DNA from: Nitrospirae bacterium UBA4572
Lineage (GTDB): Bacteria; Nitrospirota; Leptospirillia; Leptospirillales; Leptospirillaceae
NCBI GenBank assembly: GCA_002387725.1
Contig: DGKK01000052.1
Location: 64,532 to 83,969, forward strand
Length of the DNA: 19,438 nucleotides
Reading direction: 5' to 3'
The notes under the pieces are model-generated. The model had not been told where the DNA came from. It was given only the letters and a program-made list of their open reading frames with translations, and made no database searches. How positions within the stretch are numbered: the first letter of the stretch is position 1; each line of letters begins with the position of its first letter. The position numbers were made by a program, and so were the translations under genes. Below are positions 1-7,871 of the stretch, in pieces.

Positions 1-391
1 GCCCGCCTCCGACAATGGCAACCTTCGGTCCGGTCGCCTTCCCGTAAGGGACGCCGGGAGCCGTCGAATAGCGCAAGGTTGATGCTGGATCAGAGACGGC
101 TTCTGCCCCGAACTTTTCAGTCACAAATCTTTTAAGGGCCCTGATCGTCACGGGCGCATCGATATTTCCGCGCGTACATGCCGTCTCACAGGGTGCGTTG
201 CAAACCCACCCGCATACCGAGGCAAATGGGTTTGGCCCTCGGGCAATGGCGTATGCCCGCTCATAGCGTCCCTGAGCAATTGCCTGAACATATCCGCCGG
301 CATCAGTTCCTACCGGACAGGCTTTCCGGCAGGCCACCTGATCGGCATAGTACTGATAATCTGGTATGTGAAGCTTGTATTTTCCCTTCAT
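1..391 (-). CDS. Fe-S flavoprotein oxidoreductase, GltD/DPYD-like, 5' part only
   Basis: Partial gene; its first 130 codons are visible and it continues past the left edge. The N-terminal region matches the [4Fe-4S] domain found on glutamate synthase small subunits and dihydropyrimidine dehydrogenase-type flavoproteins. It has CRKACPVGTDAGGYV at residues 21-35, then NPFASVCGWVCNAPCETAC at 54-72, giving Cys 21, 25, 60, 64, 68 and 72. The visible part ends in VAIVGGG (124-130), the start of an FAD-binding Rossmann motif. Such proteins pass electrons between NAD(P)H, FAD and Fe-S clusters; the substrate here cannot be read. The ATG at 391 follows a strong Shine-Dalgarno (GGAGGAGG, 398-405). The gene is transcribed divergently from nadK behind a good promoter. 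Family assignment is confident; glutamate synthase function specifically is not. Confidence 0.85.
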   Translation of the reverse strand, partial: MKGKYKLHIPDYQYYADQVACRKACPVGTDAGGYVQAIAQGRYERAYAIARGPNPFASVCGWVCNAPCETACTRGNIDAPVTIRALKRFVTEKFGAEAVSDPASTLRYSTAPGVPYGKATGPKVAIVGGG

Positions 392-542
392 TCCGTTCCT
401 CCTCCGCGGGTTGCAAAGATCCCATACGGAAAGAGGGACACCAAGCTTGCGAGGTCTGACCAAGGTTCAGCCAAGACCCCCAGGGTTCCCTATCCGGTCC
501 AACGATGAGAATGATTTTCGGATTAAATTTGCAGTGGCGCAA

Positions 543-571
543 TTTATAACATTTCCATCCCGGAGAGTCAA
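543..571 (-). promoter_or_regulatory. Sigma-70-type promoter for the oxidoreductase gene
   Basis: On the minus strand, TTGACT (566-571) is followed after exactly 17 nt by TATAAA (543-548), with a TG element just before the -10 box. Predicted transcription start is about 536, which gives a leader of about 145 nt before the ATG at 391. I recognise no known riboswitch class in that leader; it contains GGTCT/AGACC complementary blocks and ends in the GGAGGAGG ribosome-binding site. Confidence 0.7.
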
Positions 572-639
572 GATGTCGTCAACAGACTTTATTCCGTGAC
601 AATAATTGATTCCCCCAACAAACAACAGTCGACTCCCCA

Positions 640-668
640 ATGACCTCGAGTGGCCGTTGTGCTACAAT
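640..668 (+). promoter_or_regulatory. Probable sigma-70 promoter for nadK
   Basis: ATGACC (640-645) and TACAAT (663-668) are separated by 17 nt; the -35 box matches consensus at 4 of 6 positions. The start point would be near 675, giving a leader of about 75 nt to the nadK ATG. The -10 box lies downstream of the GTG at 650, which argues against that longer nadK start. With the minus-strand promoter at 543-571 it makes 392-748 a divergent promoter region; I see no gene in this stretch. Confidence 0.5.
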
Positions 669-748
669 CTCAACGGGCTAGCGGCAGGAAGCGGGGAATC
701 GCCCCCTGGGCCGATGTCAGAGCCTCCCGGACCTCTTTTCACGGATGG

Positions 749-1636
749 ATGATGTCGAAAAAGATTCTCCCGAAAACGATCGGCATTCTTACCAAGCCTC
801 ACCGCTCGACCGAGGTCCGCCAGCTCCTGACTCCTCTTCTCCCATGGCTCGCAGGCAAAGGCTTGTCCGTGATGCTCGATCGGGAAGCGATACTTTCAAT
901 GGGGCCCTCCCCCCTTTCGGTCTTTGATCGTGAGGAAATTGCCCGATCTGCCGATTTGCTGATCGTTCTTGGTGGAGACGGAACGATCCTTTCAGCCGCC
1001 CGAATTGCCACCCAGAGACAAATTCCCATTCTCGGGATCAACCTTGGAACACTGGGTTTTCTGGCAGAAGTCCCCAAAGAAGAGACCTTTCTTGTTCTGG
1101 ATTCGGTGATATCCGGCCACTACGTCGCCGAAAGACGGGCGATGATCCATGCCGACCTTCTGAAAAACGGCGAACGGATCACGGAATCCCATGATGTTCT
1201 CAATGACGTGGTCATCAATAAAGGGACAACAGCCCGTATGATCGAAGTTGAAATCTATGCAAACAACCACTTCGTCACGGAGATGAAGGGAGATGGAGTC
1301 ATTTTCTCTTCCGCCACCGGCTCCACCGCCTATTCAATGGCGGCAGGTGGCCCCATTCTTCATCCAGAGTCCCAAGGGATCGTGATGACGCCGATCTGTC
1401 CGCACACATTGACACAACGCCCCATTGTATTTCCCGAGTCCGTTCGCCTTGAAACTCTCTTTAAGACGGCGGACGCCCATGTCATGGTCATTTTTGACGG
1501 TCAAATCAGCGTTCCGCTGGAAAAAGGCGATGTGCTCAGGATTTCCCGATCCGATCATGTCACCCGGCTTCTGGTTTCTCCCGACAGGAATTACTTTGAA
1601 GTTCTTCGGGACAAGCTTCGATGGGGAGATGCATGA
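749..1636 (+). CDS. nadK: NAD kinase
   Basis: Phosphorylates NAD to NADP in the cytoplasm, setting the NADPH supply for biosynthesis. Counting from the ATG at 752, the diagnostic motifs are GGDGT at 74-78 (diacylglycerol-kinase-like fold), NLGTLGFL at 97-104, the ND pair at 151-152, and GDGVIFSSATGSTAYS at about 180-194 followed by AAGGP. About 295 aa is normal for bacterial NadK. Tandem ATGs at 749 and 752 are both possible starts. The reading frame stays open back to a GTG at 650, but those 33 extra codons encode nothing NadK-like and overlap the predicted promoter, so I reject them. Shine-Dalgarno is weak. The stop overlaps the next gene by 4 nt (ATGA), so the two are probably translationally coupled. 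Confidence 0.95.
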   Translation: MMSKKILPKTIGILTKPHRSTEVRQLLTPLLPWLAGKGLSVMLDREAILSMGPSPLSVFDREEIARSADLLIVLGGDGTILSAARIATQRQIPILGINLGTLGFLAEVPKEETFLVLDSVISGHYVAERRAMIHADLLKNGERITESHDVLNDVVINKGTTARMIEVEIYANNHFVTEMKGDGVIFSSATGSTAYSMAAGGPILHPESQGIVMTPICPHTLTQRPIVFPESVRLETLFKTADAHVMVIFDGQISVPLEKGDVLRISRSDHVTRLLVSPDRNYFEVLRDKLRWGDA

Positions 1637-2409
1637 AAGAAATCTTTGCCAGCCATGAGTTTCTGTCGGAGGTCACCAGAAGGGGAGAAGCCGCGGGTTT
1701 TCGACCCAGAATTCTCGGAACCGTTTCGGCCGACACCGGCACTGTCCCGATCCTCTCTCTCTCCCGGAAGGTTCCGGGCCTCGCACCCAGAATTCTCATT
1801 GCTGCGGGCATTCACGGAGATGAGCCGGCCGGGCCCCACACGATTCTTTCCCTGCTTGAGGACTTCAAGGAAAAGTGGGAAGAGCTTCGTCGATTCCATC
1901 TTGAAATTGTTCCCTTGATCAACCCTTCTGGTTTTGACCGGAGACAACGTCATGATGCATCTGGGATCGATCCCAACAGGGCCTTTGGATCTCCCTCCCC
2001 GCCGCAGGAGATCCGGTATCTGATGGACGACTACAGAAGAAGGCGAATCGACCTATTCATCGATCTCCATGAGGATGTCGACACCCCCGGCTTCTACCTC
2101 TACGAGCTTGCCCCTGACACTGCGACAGCCTTTGGCCCTCACATCATTTCCGCCCTTCGGTCCGCCGGATATCCCATCAATCAATCCCCAACCATCGAGG
2201 GAATGGCGGCTATCGATGGATTAATCCTCCGAACATCCCGCTCCACACCCCGCTTCTTCCGCCAGGGAGCACCACAAGGCCTCTATATGAAGCGTCTTGG
2301 AACCCGTCGGACACTAACCTTCGAATCTCCCCCCAAGCTTCCCCTCTCCGAACGAGTCGACATGCAGCGCCTTGCCCTCCGGACCGTCGTGGAACGATTT
2401 GCCCCCTAA
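1633..2409 (+). CDS. M14-family zinc carboxypeptidase / aspartoacylase-like deacylase
   Basis: A 258 aa soluble protein of the zinc carboxypeptidase / succinylglutamate desuccinylase-aspartoacylase superfamily. Visible catalytic elements are GIHGDEPAG with zinc ligands His61 and Glu64, NPSGFD then GIDPNRAF (Arg116 as substrate-binding arginine), DLHED with the third zinc ligand His146, and TFESPP with Glu231 as probable catalytic acid. The full set suggests an active hydrolase removing a C-terminal residue or an N-acyl group; the substrate is unknown. The ATG at 1633 overlaps the nadK stop by 4 nt and follows GGGGAG (1623-1628). An in-frame ATG at 1621 is possible but less well placed. No signal peptide, so cytoplasmic. 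Confidence 0.85.
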   Translation: MKEIFASHEFLSEVTRRGEAAGFRPRILGTVSADTGTVPILSLSRKVPGLAPRILIAAGIHGDEPAGPHTILSLLEDFKEKWEELRRFHLEIVPLINPSGFDRRQRHDASGIDPNRAFGSPSPPQEIRYLMDDYRRRRIDLFIDLHEDVDTPGFYLYELAPDTATAFGPHIISALRSAGYPINQSPTIEGMAAIDGLILRTSRSTPRFFRQGAPQGLYMKRLGTRRTLTFESPPKLPLSERVDMQRLALRTVVERFAP

Positions 2410-2425
2410 CCGCTTCGATTCTCTC

Positions 2426-2449
2426 TAGACTCATTGATCACTTAGTCTA
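2426..2449. repeat. Small inverted repeat between convergent genes
   Basis: TAGACT (2426-2431) and AGTCTA (2444-2449) can form a 6 bp stem around a 12 nt loop that contains the palindrome TGATCA. It lies in the 37 nt gap between the convergent peptidase and lptD genes and overlaps the lptD stop. There is no T-run on either side, so it is at best a weak terminator. Confidence 0.3.
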
Positions 2450-4735
2450 TGGCACCACTGGCGGCATGATCACATTCATGATCGGGGCAAGAGCCGCCAC
2501 CCCATTGAGACTGATGGTGAAACCGAACCCTGTCTGAACCGGGAGAGGCGCGGGCTCGTTCACGATATAGTACATGAAGGCCCCCGACCAGCATTGTCCG
2601 TTGTATCCAAAGTTAAAGGACTCCATCTGTGTTCCTGCCCCGGGACCCTGCCCCAGATCATAATAATAGGCCGCTCCCATATACAGGCCATTGCTGGTGG
2701 TGATTCCCAGATAGGGCACGAGGAAGTTCGTCCCGAAGGGCTGGGTATACGTCTCGGTTATCTCGTCCGGGCTAAAAAAATTTCCCATCAGGGGAATATT
2801 CCCGGCATGGGCCTCGGTCTGCCCGAGGATGGCATTGAGCATGATCGGTCCTGGGGCGATAGCGGCCTGATTGAACATAATCGCGGAATCCTCTGTCGGC
2901 ATTGTCCGCTGACTCATGTCGAAGAAGCCTTCGGCAAAAAATGATACAGGCTGTCCGCTCAAGATATGAAGCGAGCCATAGACCGGAGAAAAAGGCGTCT
3001 GAATGGGAAGAAAGGGGTCCGGCAGGCTCTGCCCCCCGAAAAACATCGTCTGGGCATTTCCCGGGAGGGTCGAATATTGATAGGTGTCGGCGAGCTTGAG
3101 TGATACGAGCTCTTTGGACTGACCGTCAGATCCCTGCCAGAAAAGCCTTTGGGTCATCGTCAATGTTGTGGCATTCATCCCTAAAATGTTATCGGAAAAC
3201 CCACTTTGAATGATCTGGGTCTCGTTGTTCTGGGGAGCATAGTCAAAGTCGAGATCCATTTGCATCTGGTGGGTCAGATCCCCCCCACCGGCCGTATAGA
3301 AATCCCGCTCAACCGTCGACTGGGCTCCTATGCCCAGATTGGGAACGGCCTGGTCGAGAGGCGTGGCCCCTTGGTAACTCTGGCTGTAGGCTGTCGTCAG
3401 GACACCGGCATGAGGCGTGAGAACGAGAGCTCCATCCCCCAGCACGTAGGAGCCTGTGGCATGGGGATAGACGAGCCCGCGCTGAAGCATGAGCGGACCG
3501 CTTTCAATCTCCGCCCCCGAAAGAAATGACGAAAAATAGATCCCGGAGCCTCCCAGAGAATAATCATAGAGGCTGGCACTTCCCTGAGGAAGCTTGCTCA
3601 CCGTGGTATTGAGCCCGGGAAAAATGTCCTGGTTGTAGTCGGCGATGAGATTGATTTCGCTGTTGTCCTGATAGGCGCTGATATAGAAGGTGGAGAGCAG
3701 CTCAGGGTTGAAGCTCATGGTGGACCCCACACTCATGAGCTGATAGAAGTCCTGGGCATTGACATAGTTGATGTTTCCCATGATGGAGACATTGTCAGTG
3801 TTGTAGTTATAGAGATCGGTCGTGGAGGAGATGTTTGTCCGAAGCCCCAAGGCCTGGTAATCCACTGCCTGGTTGGTGATATTCAGAAAGAGGTTCTGGT
3901 TGGAGCTAATGGCCTGGCGATAGGTGACTCCTTCCCCCACACCGAAGTTCGACATGTCATCCATTGTGACGGCCAGGTCATAGGATGGATCGAGGTTCCA
4001 GAAGAAGGTGTCGTAGAAAACCAGCCCCTGGACGGAGTTAAACTGGACGAAAGGAAAGAGGAAGCCCGTTTTCTTCGATGCCACAGGAAAGGAGAAGTAC
4101 GGCATATACAACGCCGGTATCCCTTTGATGTCCAGCGAGTCCGAAAGTCCCGAGAAGGCATCCCCCAGCGTCATGTCTCCTGACAGAGTCGAGATCGACC
4201 AGGAAGGAGAACTGTCCTTTCCACAGTCACAGGTTGTCACCGACCCCTTCCTGACGTGGTAGTGCTTATGGTCCTTCCGATGAATCACCTCCCCCTTGAT
4301 ATGGTAGGTATAAAGCACCTGGGAGTTGTTCATCGAGAAATATTGCCGGGTCTTCACCGTCCCATGGTAAAGGATGGCCTCTCCCGTCAGAAGATTCGCC
4401 CGGATCCGGTCCCCCTTCATTGTTGTCCGGGGTCCATTGAAGATCACGTGGCCTGCACCCCATACGATACTGGTCTTTTTATTGAGGATCAGGGAGTCGG
4501 CGCGGAGAGACCATGGGTGGCGGGAGATATAGGCATGTCCATTGGCATGAAGAAGGGATGTGTTCCGATTAAGGCGGATGTGGTCGGCCAGCACGACAAC
4601 CTTGTCGGTATCGGCCCCCCCGACGGGAGTGGCGGGAGGTGAGGCCGCATCGGCGCCCTTCCCCAGTGACAATAATAACCATGCCAGAATGAGGATAATC
4701 CCTGAGAGCCGGACCAGCCTCCCCTGAGGATTCAA
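2447..4735 (-). CDS. lptD: LPS-assembly protein LptD (OstA/Imp)
   Basis: Outer-membrane beta-barrel that, with LptE, inserts lipopolysaccharide into the outer leaflet. The 762 aa protein has a signal peptide (hydrophobic core about 10-24, cleavage likely after GADA at residue 30). An OstA/LptA-like beta-jellyroll covers roughly 45-150, and the rest is barrel. LptD hallmarks are CDCG at 169-172 and IPALYMPYFSFPV at 206-218 followed by KTGFLFP. I find only three cysteines, C169, C171 and C715, so a disulfide from plug side to barrel end is possible, but not the four-Cys E. coli arrangement. Start is TTG at 4735, overlapping the folC stop as TTGA, with GGAGG four nt upstream. It is the last gene of the long operon. 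Confidence 0.9.
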   Translation of the reverse strand: MNPQGRLVRLSGIILILAWLLLSLGKGADAASPPATPVGGADTDKVVVLADHIRLNRNTSLLHANGHAYISRHPWSLRADSLILNKKTSIVWGAGHVIFNGPRTTMKGDRIRANLLTGEAILYHGTVKTRQYFSMNNSQVLYTYHIKGEVIHRKDHKHYHVRKGSVTTCDCGKDSSPSWSISTLSGDMTLGDAFSGLSDSLDIKGIPALYMPYFSFPVASKKTGFLFPFVQFNSVQGLVFYDTFFWNLDPSYDLAVTMDDMSNFGVGEGVTYRQAISSNQNLFLNITNQAVDYQALGLRTNISSTTDLYNYNTDNVSIMGNINYVNAQDFYQLMSVGSTMSFNPELLSTFYISAYQDNSEINLIADYNQDIFPGLNTTVSKLPQGSASLYDYSLGGSGIYFSSFLSGAEIESGPLMLQRGLVYPHATGSYVLGDGALVLTPHAGVLTTAYSQSYQGATPLDQAVPNLGIGAQSTVERDFYTAGGGDLTHQMQMDLDFDYAPQNNETQIIQSGFSDNILGMNATTLTMTQRLFWQGSDGQSKELVSLKLADTYQYSTLPGNAQTMFFGGQSLPDPFLPIQTPFSPVYGSLHILSGQPVSFFAEGFFDMSQRTMPTEDSAIMFNQAAIAPGPIMLNAILGQTEAHAGNIPLMGNFFSPDEITETYTQPFGTNFLVPYLGITTSNGLYMGAAYYYDLGQGPGAGTQMESFNFGYNGQCWSGAFMYYIVNEPAPLPVQTGFGFTISLNGVAALAPIMNVIMPPVVP

Positions 4736-6129
4736 GCGTCCTCCGAAAGGGGCCGATCCCTTTCATTTCCCGAAAAAAGGACGGGGGAAGGGGCAGGAAT
4801 GAAGCGTGGGCGCACCGCCCCCACAAGATAGAGCGATCCGGACACGACAAGAACACGAGCAGGTTCCATTTCGGCCCAACGCACTGCCTGATCAAGAAGG
4901 CTTTCTTGGGCTCCCCGCTCTATCCTTATGGCTGTTTCTTCCCAGAGCCCTCGCGAATAGGACTCCATCTCGCGAGACTCTGCCCATTGCCCCCTCACAG
5001 CTTCCGCATTCCCCTGTTCGGGAAAGAACAAGGCCTGCGAATCAAGTGGGGAATCATGGATGAGCGCCAACATCTGTCGCCAGTTCTTGTCCATGTGAAC
5101 CGCCAGGAACCAGCCGACGGAGGCGTGAGTGCCAAATCGGTCGAGGAGGGATTCAAGAAGTCTCTCCATGGCCTCCGGATTATGGGCCCCATCGAGAAGA
5201 ATGGCAGGATGACGCGAGATCGTCTCAAAACGCCCGGGATGTTCGGCGCGGGAAATTCCTTCCCGAAAAGCGGTCAAGGAGATCGGGAGCGGGCTCCACT
5301 CAATGGCCGCGACAGCGGCTCCCACGTTCTCCACTTGGTAGGCTGCGGACATCCCCGAAGAGAAGGTTCTCCTTCCCCAGCGTCCCTGATAGAGAACTCT
5401 CCGTCCCCTCCCTTCTAAGCCGTTCACAGAAGGCAGTGGCGCTTCATCTTCCCATCTGGCCTCGAAATCCCTTCCGGAGAGAACAGGCAAGAAGCCCACC
5501 AAACGGGCTCGGTCAAGAAAAAGCCCCCGCAGGGAAGGGTCTTTGAGGTTCGCCACGAAGGGGCGCCCCCTCCTTCCAACAGCGACCTTTTCTTCAAAGA
5601 TACGAGAGATGCCGGGCCCCAAAATCTCTTCATGATCGAGTGAGACCCCTGTCAGAACGGTAACAATGGGCCTGGAGACAGTTGTGGCGTCCCAACGGCC
5701 TCCCAGTCCGGCCTCAAGAACGACACAGTCGACCTCGGCCCGTTGAAAGGCCACATGGGCCATGACGGTCAGGAATTCGAAAAAGGTGAGTCCAATCTGA
5801 AGTGAGCCATCAAGGGCAGCCACCTCCCGGACAAGGGCAGAAAACGACTCCGGTGAGAGCATCTCGCCCGAGATGGAAATCCGCTCCCGTATGTCGGTCA
5901 AGTGAGGCGATGTAAAACGACCGGTTCGATAGCCGGCTTGACGAAGAATGGAGTCGATGAAGGCTGCCGTCGATCCCTTTCCGTTGGTCCCGACAATCTG
6001 GAAGGTCAACGGTCCCCGTTCCGGGTGTCCGAGGGCAGTCAGAGCCGCATCGACTCTCTCAAGCCCCGGCCTGACCCCAAAGCGCAAGAGTTTGGAGAGA
6101 ATGGTGGCGACATCCTCCGGTGGTGTCAC
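4732..6129 (-). CDS. folC: Bifunctional dihydrofolate / folylpolyglutamate synthase
   Basis: Adds glutamate to dihydropteroate and to folates in an ATP-dependent, Mur-ligase-like reaction. The P-loop is GTNGKGST at 47-54, followed by TSPHLTDIRERI, the LGGRWDATT segment at about 142-150, and LDHEEILG. The C-terminal glutamate-ligase domain carries LLDGAHNPEAM. The 465 aa length is normal for FolC. The start is GTG at 6129, three nt after the accD stop, preceded by GGGGAG. The 3' end overlaps lptD by 4 nt. accD-folC adjacency is conserved in many bacteria, which supports the call. Confidence 0.95.
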   Translation of the reverse strand: MTPPEDVATILSKLLRFGVRPGLERVDAALTALGHPERGPLTFQIVGTNGKGSTAAFIDSILRQAGYRTGRFTSPHLTDIRERISISGEMLSPESFSALVREVAALDGSLQIGLTFFEFLTVMAHVAFQRAEVDCVVLEAGLGGRWDATTVSRPIVTVLTGVSLDHEEILGPGISRIFEEKVAVGRRGRPFVANLKDPSLRGLFLDRARLVGFLPVLSGRDFEARWEDEAPLPSVNGLEGRGRRVLYQGRWGRRTFSSGMSAAYQVENVGAAVAAIEWSPLPISLTAFREGISRAEHPGRFETISRHPAILLDGAHNPEAMERLLESLLDRFGTHASVGWFLAVHMDKNWRQMLALIHDSPLDSQALFFPEQGNAEAVRGQWAESREMESYSRGLWEETAIRIERGAQESLLDQAVRWAEMEPARVLVVSGSLYLVGAVRPRFIPAPSPVLFSGNERDRPLSEDA

Positions 6130-6132
6130 CCC

Positions 6133-7044
6133 TTACTGCTCCCCTCGACAGGCGGATGATCCCTCGAGGTTTCGTGCAGAACCCAGGTGACAGAGAAGGC
6201 GGGAGAGGGTTTCCTTAAGATGTTTGCGCTCGACAATCATATCGATAAATCCATGTTCAAGAAGAAACTCCGCCCGCTGGAACCCTTCGGGAAGTTGCTG
6301 ACGAATGGTTTGCTCAATTACCCTTGGCCCTGCGAAGCCGATGAGGGCCCGGGGCTCAGCAATGATCACATCACCCAGCATCGCAAAACTCGCGGTGACT
6401 CCTCCAAAGGTGGGGTCGGTCAGAACGGTGAGATAGGGGATTCCTGCTTTCCCGAGACGACCGACAGCCGCCGAGGTGCGGGCCATCTGCATGAGAGAGA
6501 AGATCCCCTCCTGCATCCGCGCCCCTCCGGAGGCGGTAACAAGAATCAGAGGAAGGCGGGCCTCCAGTGCCCGGTCGGCGGCGCGCACAACTTTTTCCCC
6601 CACAACGGACCCCATAGATCCTCCCATGAAATGAAAGGAGAAGAGACCAAGAACGGTCGGGATTCCCTCGATCCGACACTCTCCGACCTTGACGGCATCT
6701 TCGAGACCCGTTTTCTTCTGAGCGGCCCGTAGCCGATCAGAGTATCTTTGACTGTCGGTAAAGGAAAGGGGGTCGGACGAGACAACCTCTCGGGCAAATT
6801 CCGTGAAGCTCCCGGGATCAACGAGCTGTTCAAGACGCTCTTCCAGGGTAATGGGGAAGTGGTAGTTGCACTTTGGACAGACCTTTCCCGCCCGATCCAC
6901 CTCCTTGCGATAGACAATCTGGCGGCAATGGTTGCATTTGATCCACAGACCTTCAGGAATCCGAACCTTTTTTCCGGAGTCCGCTTCAGGGTCACCCTTT
7001 CCGGGACTTTTTTTATCCTTGCCCGGCCTGTCAAGCCAGCCCAT
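6133..7044 (-). CDS. accD: Acetyl-CoA carboxylase carboxyltransferase subunit beta
   Basis: Zinc-containing half of the carboxyltransferase that moves CO2 from biotin to acetyl-CoA, the first step of fatty acid synthesis. Near the N-terminus is the four-cysteine zinc ribbon (CNHC and CPKC, about residues 37-60). The crotonase-type fold follows, with ASGGARMQEG, TDPTFGGVTASFA and EPRALIGFAGPRVI. I choose the ATG at 7044: it gives MGWLDRP, the usual AccD beginning, and has AAGGAG at 7054-7059 with 9 nt spacing. An upstream GTG at 7062 forms a GTGA overlap with the trpA stop but has no Shine-Dalgarno. AccA is not in the window and must be encoded elsewhere. Confidence 0.95.
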   Translation of the reverse strand: MGWLDRPGKDKKSPGKGDPEADSGKKVRIPEGLWIKCNHCRQIVYRKEVDRAGKVCPKCNYHFPITLEERLEQLVDPGSFTEFAREVVSSDPLSFTDSQRYSDRLRAAQKKTGLEDAVKVGECRIEGIPTVLGLFSFHFMGGSMGSVVGEKVVRAADRALEARLPLILVTASGGARMQEGIFSLMQMARTSAAVGRLGKAGIPYLTVLTDPTFGGVTASFAMLGDVIIAEPRALIGFAGPRVIEQTIRQQLPEGFQRAEFLLEHGFIDMIVERKHLKETLSRLLCHLGSARNLEGSSACRGEQ

Positions 7045-7053
7045 TCTTCGTTT

Positions 7054-7059
7054 CTCCTT
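7054..7059 (-). promoter_or_regulatory. Ribosome-binding site deciding the accD start
   Basis: AAGGAG on the minus strand sits 9 nt before the ATG at 7044, inside the last codons of trpA and the accD/trpA junction. It favours that ATG over the GTG at 7062. Confidence 0.6.
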
Positions 7060-7871
7060 CACTGTCGAGGTTCTGCCTTACGGCACTCCGCAACAAACTC
7101 CAGAAAGGTTTTTTCCCAGAGGCCAGGATCCTCTTCCTCCCTGACCAATCGGCTTCCGACGATGACTCCGTCTGCAAACCCCAGAATTTCCCGGGCCATC
7201 CGAGGCTCATTGACTCCGAATCCTAAACACACTGGGAGCGCTGTCCACTGCTTCAGTTGGCCGACCATGTCCCGAACAGCGGGAGTGATCGACAAGGACG
7301 CCCCTGTAGTTCCCATTAACCCGACATAGTAGACAAAGCCACGGGCCTCCCGGACAATTCTTCGGGCCCGGTCGACAGGTGTCGTGGGCGACACAAACCC
7401 CACAAGGTTGATCCCGAACGAGCGAAATAGCGGCCGATAATCCCGACTGTCTTCAAATGAGAGATCGGGAATCACCACTCCTGCCACCCGACCTGTCGAC
7501 CGAGCCTTCTTGCAGAAGGACTCCACCCCCATATGGTGAAAGAGGTTGAAGTAGGTCATCAGGTAAAGGGGGGGGAGCTCTTCCGGAGGAATCGTCCCGA
7601 GCCAGTCGAGAAGTTCCGAGAGAGCTGTCTCGTGGCGAAGAGACCTGCGGGCCGCCTCCTGAATCACCGGTCCGTCCGCTGTGGGATCGGAAAAGGGAAC
7701 CCCCAATTCGACGGCAAAAACGCCTGAAGAGGCCGCCAATCGGAGATAGCGACGCGTGGTCGCAAGATCAGGATCTCCCGCCACAAGATAGGGGATGAGT
7801 GCCGGCGGTGAAACCCCGCGTCGGAAGGGCTTTTTGTCCATGGTGGATCGATCGGGGACTGCGACCCTCAT
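7059..7871 (-). CDS. trpA: Tryptophan synthase alpha chain
   Basis: Cleaves indole-3-glycerol phosphate to indole and glyceraldehyde 3-phosphate; the indole is channelled to TrpB. The catalytic pair is visible in VELGVPFSDPTADGP: Glu55 and Asp66, equivalent to Glu49 and Asp60 of the Salmonella enzyme. Loop 6 appears as GLMGTTGASLS, and the phosphate site as GFGVNEP and GVIVGSRLV. At 270 aa it is normal length with a short N-terminal extension (MDKKPFRRG at residue 11 is an alternative start). The ATG at 7871 overlaps the trpB stop as ATGA, the usual trpB-trpA coupling. Confidence 0.97.
   Translation of the reverse strand: MRVAVPDRSTMDKKPFRRGVSPPALIPYLVAGDPDLATTRRYLRLAASSGVFAVELGVPFSDPTADGPVIQEAARRSLRHETALSELLDWLGTIPPEELPPLYLMTYFNLFHHMGVESFCKKARSTGRVAGVVIPDLSFEDSRDYRPLFRSFGINLVGFVSPTTPVDRARRIVREARGFVYYVGLMGTTGASLSITPAVRDMVGQLKQWTALPVCLGFGVNEPRMAREILGFADGVIVGSRLVREEEDPGLWEKTFLEFVAECRKAEPRQ

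Noticed and set aside
650..748. N-terminal extension of NadK from a GTG at 650
   Set aside because: The extra 33 residues have no NadK similarity and the predicted promoter -10 box lies inside them.
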